Shown here: positions 45,747 through 48,828 of the stretch, one piece after another | How positions within the stretch are numbered: position 1 is the stretch's first letter | Layout of the letters: each line of letters opens with the position of its first letter | Source of the DNA: Alphaproteobacteria bacterium | GTDB lineage: Bacteria > Pseudomonadota > Alphaproteobacteria > Micropepsales > Micropepsaceae | Length of the DNA stretch: 48,828 bases | NCBI GenBank assembly: GCA_019241645.1 | Contig: JAFAWQ010000040.1 | Location: 1-48,828, forward strand | Direction of reading: 5' to 3' | Notes under the pieces: generated by a model | Databases searched by the model: none | What the model was told of the DNA's origin: nothing | What the model saw: only the letters and a program-made list of their open reading frames with translations | Program-made: the position numbers and the translations under genes

Positions 45747-46562
45747 ATGAGTGAGGCGGCTATTGCCGAAACGCCACCGGCCGCGGCGTCTACCTTGCGT
45801 GTCGCCGTCGTTGGCCATAGCCACATCGCCGCCTTGATGCAGGGCCACGCCAAGTGGCGCGAGGCGAGCGAAACCGCCACAGTAGGTTTTGTTCCATTGC
45901 ACAATCCGGAGTATCGGCCGCCACTACTCGCCGGCGCGCTAAACCCGCGTGTCGGTCAGGCCATTGTCGAGCGGGAGCCAGATGCCGTTTTGTCCTGCGT
46001 CGGCGGCAACGAGCACAACGTGCTTGGATTGTTGAACCACCCCGTGCCGTTTGATTTCATTCTCCCCGAGGAGCCAGACCTCCCTTTGAATCAGATTGTC
46101 GATCTTATTCCTGCCAAGATCGTGGAGATCTGGCTTCAGACTAGCCTCGAACGGATGACTTTCAGACTTTTAGGTGCCGTCCGACAATGCGTCCAAGTTC
46201 CGGTATTTCATCTTGAGTCGCCTCCGCCGATTCCAAGCGACGAATTCATCCGCAGCAGGCCAGAAGCTGCGTTCGAAGACAAAATAGGGGAACTGGGCGT
46301 AGCGCCTGCCATGTTGCGATATAAATTGTGGCGCCTGCGCAATTTTCTCGTCCGGAATTTCGTTGCTCGAATTGGGGTTGGCTACGTCTCCGCGCCGAAA
46401 GACATGCAGGATGAGCATGGGATGCTGCTGGAGGCGGGCTGGCACAATTCGACGCACGCGAATAGCGCCTTCGGGGAGCAGGCATTGAAGAAGGCTGTGC
46501 AGCAGATTCGTACAAGGCTGTCGGAAAGAGTGCCAACAAACGCGAGCGCGGCGAATGGCTGA
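45747..46562 (+). CDS. SGNH/GDSL-hydrolase-like protein
   Basis: A 271-residue protein with an SGNH-like layout: block I VVGHSH (21-26, Ser25 as the candidate nucleophile), block III VGGNEHN (85-91, Gly and Asn for the oxyanion hole) and block V WHNSTHAN (232-239, His237), where the usual Asp is Asn234. SGNH proteins in glycan loci are often O-acetyl-transferases or esterases. No signal peptide is seen. AAGG precedes the ATG. Its stop overlaps the next gene, a sulfotransferase, by eight bases, so the two are likely translated together. Confidence 0.7.
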   Translation: MSEAAIAETPPAAASTLRVAVVGHSHIAALMQGHAKWREASETATVGFVPLHNPEYRPPLLAGALNPRVGQAIVEREPDAVLSCVGGNEHNVLGLLNHPVPFDFILPEEPDLPLNQIVDLIPAKIVEIWLQTSLERMTFRLLGAVRQCVQVPVFHLESPPPIPSDEFIRSRPEAAFEDKIGELGVAPAMLRYKLWRLRNFLVRNFVARIGVGYVSAPKDMQDEHGMLLEAGWHNSTHANSAFGEQALKKAVQQIRTRLSERVPTNASAANG

Positions 46563-47532
46563 GAGGCGCGATGTCGTTTTCGTCCACATTCCAAAAACCG
46601 GCGGCACATCCGTTCGCGCCGCGCTGGAGCAGGCGCTGAACGATCGCCTCATTCTGCACGATTACGGGAAGGAGCCGGAAACCACTCCGGAGTTGCTGCA
46701 GCTCGTGCTCAGGCCAGATGGGATGTCAAACTTTCGTAAGCACTTCAAATCACCGCGTGGAATATTGCTGACCGGGCACATTCAGGCGTCACGCTACTGG
46801 GATTACTTCAATGCTGAGTCGTTCGTCACGTTCTTGCGGCATCCCGTCGACCGGACATTGTCAGCGTATGCACACTGGGTGAACCACCGCGGTTGGACCG
46901 GCTCGTTCGACGAATTCCTTGCAAAGCCGGGAAGTTGCAATCAGCTTTCGTGGCTGCTGGCCGGGACAAATCTAGACGATCTCGGTTTTGTGGGCTTCAT
47001 GGAAGATTTCGCGGCCAGTCTTCAGGCTCTGGGGCAATTCATCGGCAAGCCGCTTTCGCTGCAGAAGCTCAACATCGGTAACTATGCAGCCGTTGATTCA
47101 GCCATACTTGAAAGTGACGAATGCCGACGAATGGTCACGGAACGCAGTCTCCCCGATATTGCATTGTACGAACGGTTGCGGAAAGCGCGTTGGGGGACGT
47201 TTCTGGCGCCAAAACCCAAGGTATCCATAGAGCAGGACTACAAGGGTTCCGTAAGTCTCAAAGATGGCGTGATTGTCGGTTGGCTGTGCAACACGGCGCG
47301 GGAGTTCATCCCGGAAGTGGAAGTGCTGCAAAGCGGTATACGCCTCGCGCTCGTAAAGGCGGATCGCTATCGCGAACGATTGAAGGAGAAGAGGATTTCA
47401 CGGAGCGGCATTTGCGGGTTCCGGATCGATCCGGCTGCCCTAAAGCTGGAAAGGTCGGCTAGCAGCCCTGTTCTGACGTTCTGCGCCCGTGATAGCAGCT
47501 ACGAACTGGAAGGTTCCCCTCTGCGACCCTGA
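46555..47532 (+). CDS. Sulfotransferase family 2 protein with C-terminal beta module
   Basis: A 325-residue protein. The P-loop VFVHIPKTGGTSVRAAL (about 8-24) is the classic family 2 form, and the 3'-phosphate segment is TFLRHPVDRTLSAYAHW. After about residue 225 there is a separate beta-rich module (GVIVGWLCN, ADRYRERL, GICGFRIDP), the same type as in the tandem GT2 protein at 37.5 kb. Sulfation of the locus glycan is likely; the acceptor is unknown. The start overlaps the SGNH-like gene by eight bases, and the end overlaps the convergent methyltransferase by 34. Confidence 0.85.
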   Translation: MAERRDVVFVHIPKTGGTSVRAALEQALNDRLILHDYGKEPETTPELLQLVLRPDGMSNFRKHFKSPRGILLTGHIQASRYWDYFNAESFVTFLRHPVDRTLSAYAHWVNHRGWTGSFDEFLAKPGSCNQLSWLLAGTNLDDLGFVGFMEDFAASLQALGQFIGKPLSLQKLNIGNYAAVDSAILESDECRRMVTERSLPDIALYERLRKARWGTFLAPKPKVSIEQDYKGSVSLKDGVIVGWLCNTAREFIPEVEVLQSGIRLALVKADRYRERLKEKRISRSGICGFRIDPAALKLERSASSPVLTFCARDSSYELEGSPLRP

Positions 47533-48341
47533 GCGCGGGCTTCCCGTCTTGTTTGGCGTCTGAGGCGCCGTGCTTGCCTGTCGCTCTCGGACTCAGGGTT
47601 TGGCGCGTTCGGACCTATCTGATTCAAAGCGCTGGCAATGCTTTCGCGAAATTCCGGCGATCTTAACACGGCACCATGCAGCAGGCGTGCTTCCCCCTGC
47701 GACGGAAAGGCCGAAGTCTCTCTTGCAAGCAGGTACCAACTTTGGCGAGGATGAAACCAGGAAACGGCCATACATTCCAAGTTAGCATCAGAAGCCAAGC
47801 GATGAATGGCTTCGCGCGTATATCTCGTACAGCCAGGATAAACCCAGCCACTCGCGATGCCTCCTTCGCCCTCGATGAAGGTCACCGCGCACAATCCACC
47901 CGCGTTGAGGCAGGCCGAAAAGCTCGTCAATGCCCTTAGCGTCAAGTCCGGACCGGCATGGCTGAAAATGCTCTGGGCGACGATGAAATCGAACTTTTCA
48001 TCGAAAACAGTTGCGTCGAACCTGTCGGAATTCGAAAACTGCGGTCGCTTTATCCGGACAATGTCTTGGCCCAGCTGATTTGCAATCGCATCTTCGACCA
48101 GCCAGTGGTTTGGTTCGATGCCAAAGTAATGTCCCGGGCGCAAATATGGGATTAGCAGGCGTCCCGCCCGAAGGCTGCCACAGCCAAAATCCAGCACCTT
48201 ATGATCGTCGCGCAGGCCGAGGCTGCAGAGCAGGCGGAATTGCGTGGCCCCCATGAAATCGTACTGTCGGGGAGGGCCGACATATGCCATGTAATGGCGG
48301 TCACCGGGACGCAGTCTTTTGGCTTCCTCAAGCTCGCTCAT
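47499..48341 (-). CDS. Class I SAM-dependent methyltransferase
   Basis: A 280-residue cytosolic methyltransferase. The SAM motif I is HKVLDFGCGSLRAGRLL (about 47-63), then FGIEPN, a VAQSIFSHAGPDL motif and GGLCAVTF follow. Before motif I lies RHYMAYVGPPRQYDFMG. The C-terminal 25 residues are Arg-rich. It may methylate a sugar of the glycan; this is inference from location. The ATG at 48341 removes a 61-residue leader with no conserved look; its SD is weak. It overlaps the convergent sulfotransferase gene by 34 bases at their 3' ends. Confidence 0.85.
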   Translation of the reverse strand: MSELEEAKRLRPGDRHYMAYVGPPRQYDFMGATQFRLLCSLGLRDDHKVLDFGCGSLRAGRLLIPYLRPGHYFGIEPNHWLVEDAIANQLGQDIVRIKRPQFSNSDRFDATVFDEKFDFIVAQSIFSHAGPDLTLRALTSFSACLNAGGLCAVTFIEGEGGIASGWVYPGCTRYTREAIHRLASDANLECMAVSWFHPRQSWYLLARETSAFPSQGEARLLHGAVLRSPEFRESIASALNQIGPNAPNPESESDRQARRLRRQTRREARAQGRRGEPSSS

Positions 48342-48516
48342 GTCGTGCAATTCAATGATGACTGCTCCTGAGGTAGAGTAAGGAAGCAAGGCCCCATTGC
48401 AAGGTAGGATTATGATCTTTGTCGGCAAGATTGCAGCTGTTGCGTATGCGTGATTGCCGCAAGCGCTTTTCGAGTTGTCGTGTTGGCTAGAGGGCAGGCT
48501 GGAAGAGAGGATGAGG

Positions 48517-48825
48517 ATGAGCAATCTACCCGACAGATCGCCCGAGCAGCGTCGGCAGGAGCAGCGTCGGCGCGTCTACCTTCGACACCGCATTCCTATG
48601 ATCCGGGACGAAATGAAACAGGTCGTCCAGGAGTCGAAGGGACTCCTGGAAAAGCTCAAAAACCGCTCATCCGATCAGAAAGCCACCGACACACGACAGA
48701 CGCGTGAGCGGCTTATTTATCTGGGAGAGCATCAGAATGCCCTAAAGGCCCAACTTCAGGCGTTAATGGCCGAACATAAGGATTTGCCGATGCTGGAGCG
48801 CCAGCCAAGGACGGAACCCGATTAG
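48517..48825 (+). CDS. Small charged coiled-coil protein
   Basis: A 102-residue highly charged helical protein (PEQRRQEQRRRVYLRHRIPM; KGLLEKLKNRSSDQK; LIYLGEHQNALKAQLQAL). A coiled coil is probable, and no domain is recognised. The ATG at 48517 has GAGAGG at six bases; ATG at 48511 is two codons earlier. A perfect inverted repeat lies inside the gene. It is divergent from the methyltransferase gene. Confidence 0.6.
   Translation: MSNLPDRSPEQRRQEQRRRVYLRHRIPMIRDEMKQVVQESKGLLEKLKNRSSDQKATDTRQTRERLIYLGEHQNALKAQLQALMAEHKDLPMLERQPRTEPD
48626..48650. repeat. Perfect intragenic inverted repeat
   Basis: TCCAGGAGTC (48626-48635) and GACTCCTGGA (48641-48650) are exact complements around a five-base loop GAAGG, within the small coiled-coil gene. 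There is no following T-run on either strand, so a terminator is not supported. Confidence 0.6.
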
Positions 48826-48828
48826 AAT

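Noticed and set aside
1..48828. CRISPR array, transposase, integrase or attachment site
   Set aside because: No regularly spaced repeats, transposase motifs or tRNA-end duplications were seen on reading both strands. The two tRNA genes have no adjacent integrase.

Overview
The window is a GC-rich bacterial chromosome segment, most likely from an alphaproteobacterium. The tRNA types, the DUF6356 and DUF6165 small proteins, the KpsE/KpsT/KpsM-type exporter and the dTDP-rhamnose genes all fit that group. A Micropepsales/Rhizomicrobium-like soil organism is my guess only. I see no transposase, integrase, rRNA gene or CRISPR array. Starts were chosen from Shine-Dalgarno (SD) spacing, signal peptides and gene overlaps, so several differ from the longest open frame.

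Region 1 (1-14.8 kb) is mixed housekeeping and envelope genes: a purT cut by the window edge, two secreted CAP/SCP-domain proteins, TPR proteins, a 5'-truncated aldo/keto reductase remnant, a histone-H1-like Lys/Arg-rich protein, a secreted HExxE protein with a clear terminator, a TetR regulator, a LysM/TPR lipoprotein, a TPR methyltransferase, tRNA-Gln(TTG) and tRNA-Pro(CGG), a CHASE3-PAS hybrid histidine kinase with two receiver domains, and a histidine phosphatase.

Region 2 (14.9-17.4 kb, minus strand) is an ABC-type capsule-export operon: permease (KpsM-like), ATPase homologue (KpsT-like), then inner-membrane chain-length/export protein (KpsE-like). The ATPase homologue has lost every catalytic motif (Walker A lysine, Q-loop, signature, Walker B acids, H-loop) while keeping an intact frame and the family framework. 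This is the most unusual single gene here.

Region 3 (17.5-22.1 kb) holds a Pro/Ala-rich secreted protein, a large exported protein joining a cysteine-peptidase-like domain to a formylglycine-generating-enzyme-like domain without active-site cysteines, an L,D-transpeptidase and a small coiled-coil protein.

Region 4 (22.2-48.3 kb) is a surface-glycan locus. It has a complete dTDP-L-rhamnose set (rfbC-rfbB-rfbD-rfbA, overlapping or closely spaced), five glycosyltransferases (two GT4-like, GT9, tandem GT2, GT61), a heparinase II/III-like protein, an SGNH-hydrolase-like protein, a methyltransferase, DUF6165, and six sulfotransferase-like P-loop proteins. Several enzymes carry N- or C-terminal TPR blocks. 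Read together, the locus should build a rhamnose-containing, sulfated (and perhaps acylated or methylated) polysaccharide. The density of sulfotransferases, the TPR fusions, the charged heparinase-like protein and the pseudo-ATPase in the nearby exporter are the features I would follow up. No PAPS-synthesis gene, Wzx/Wzy, priming transferase or outer-membrane export protein lies in the window.
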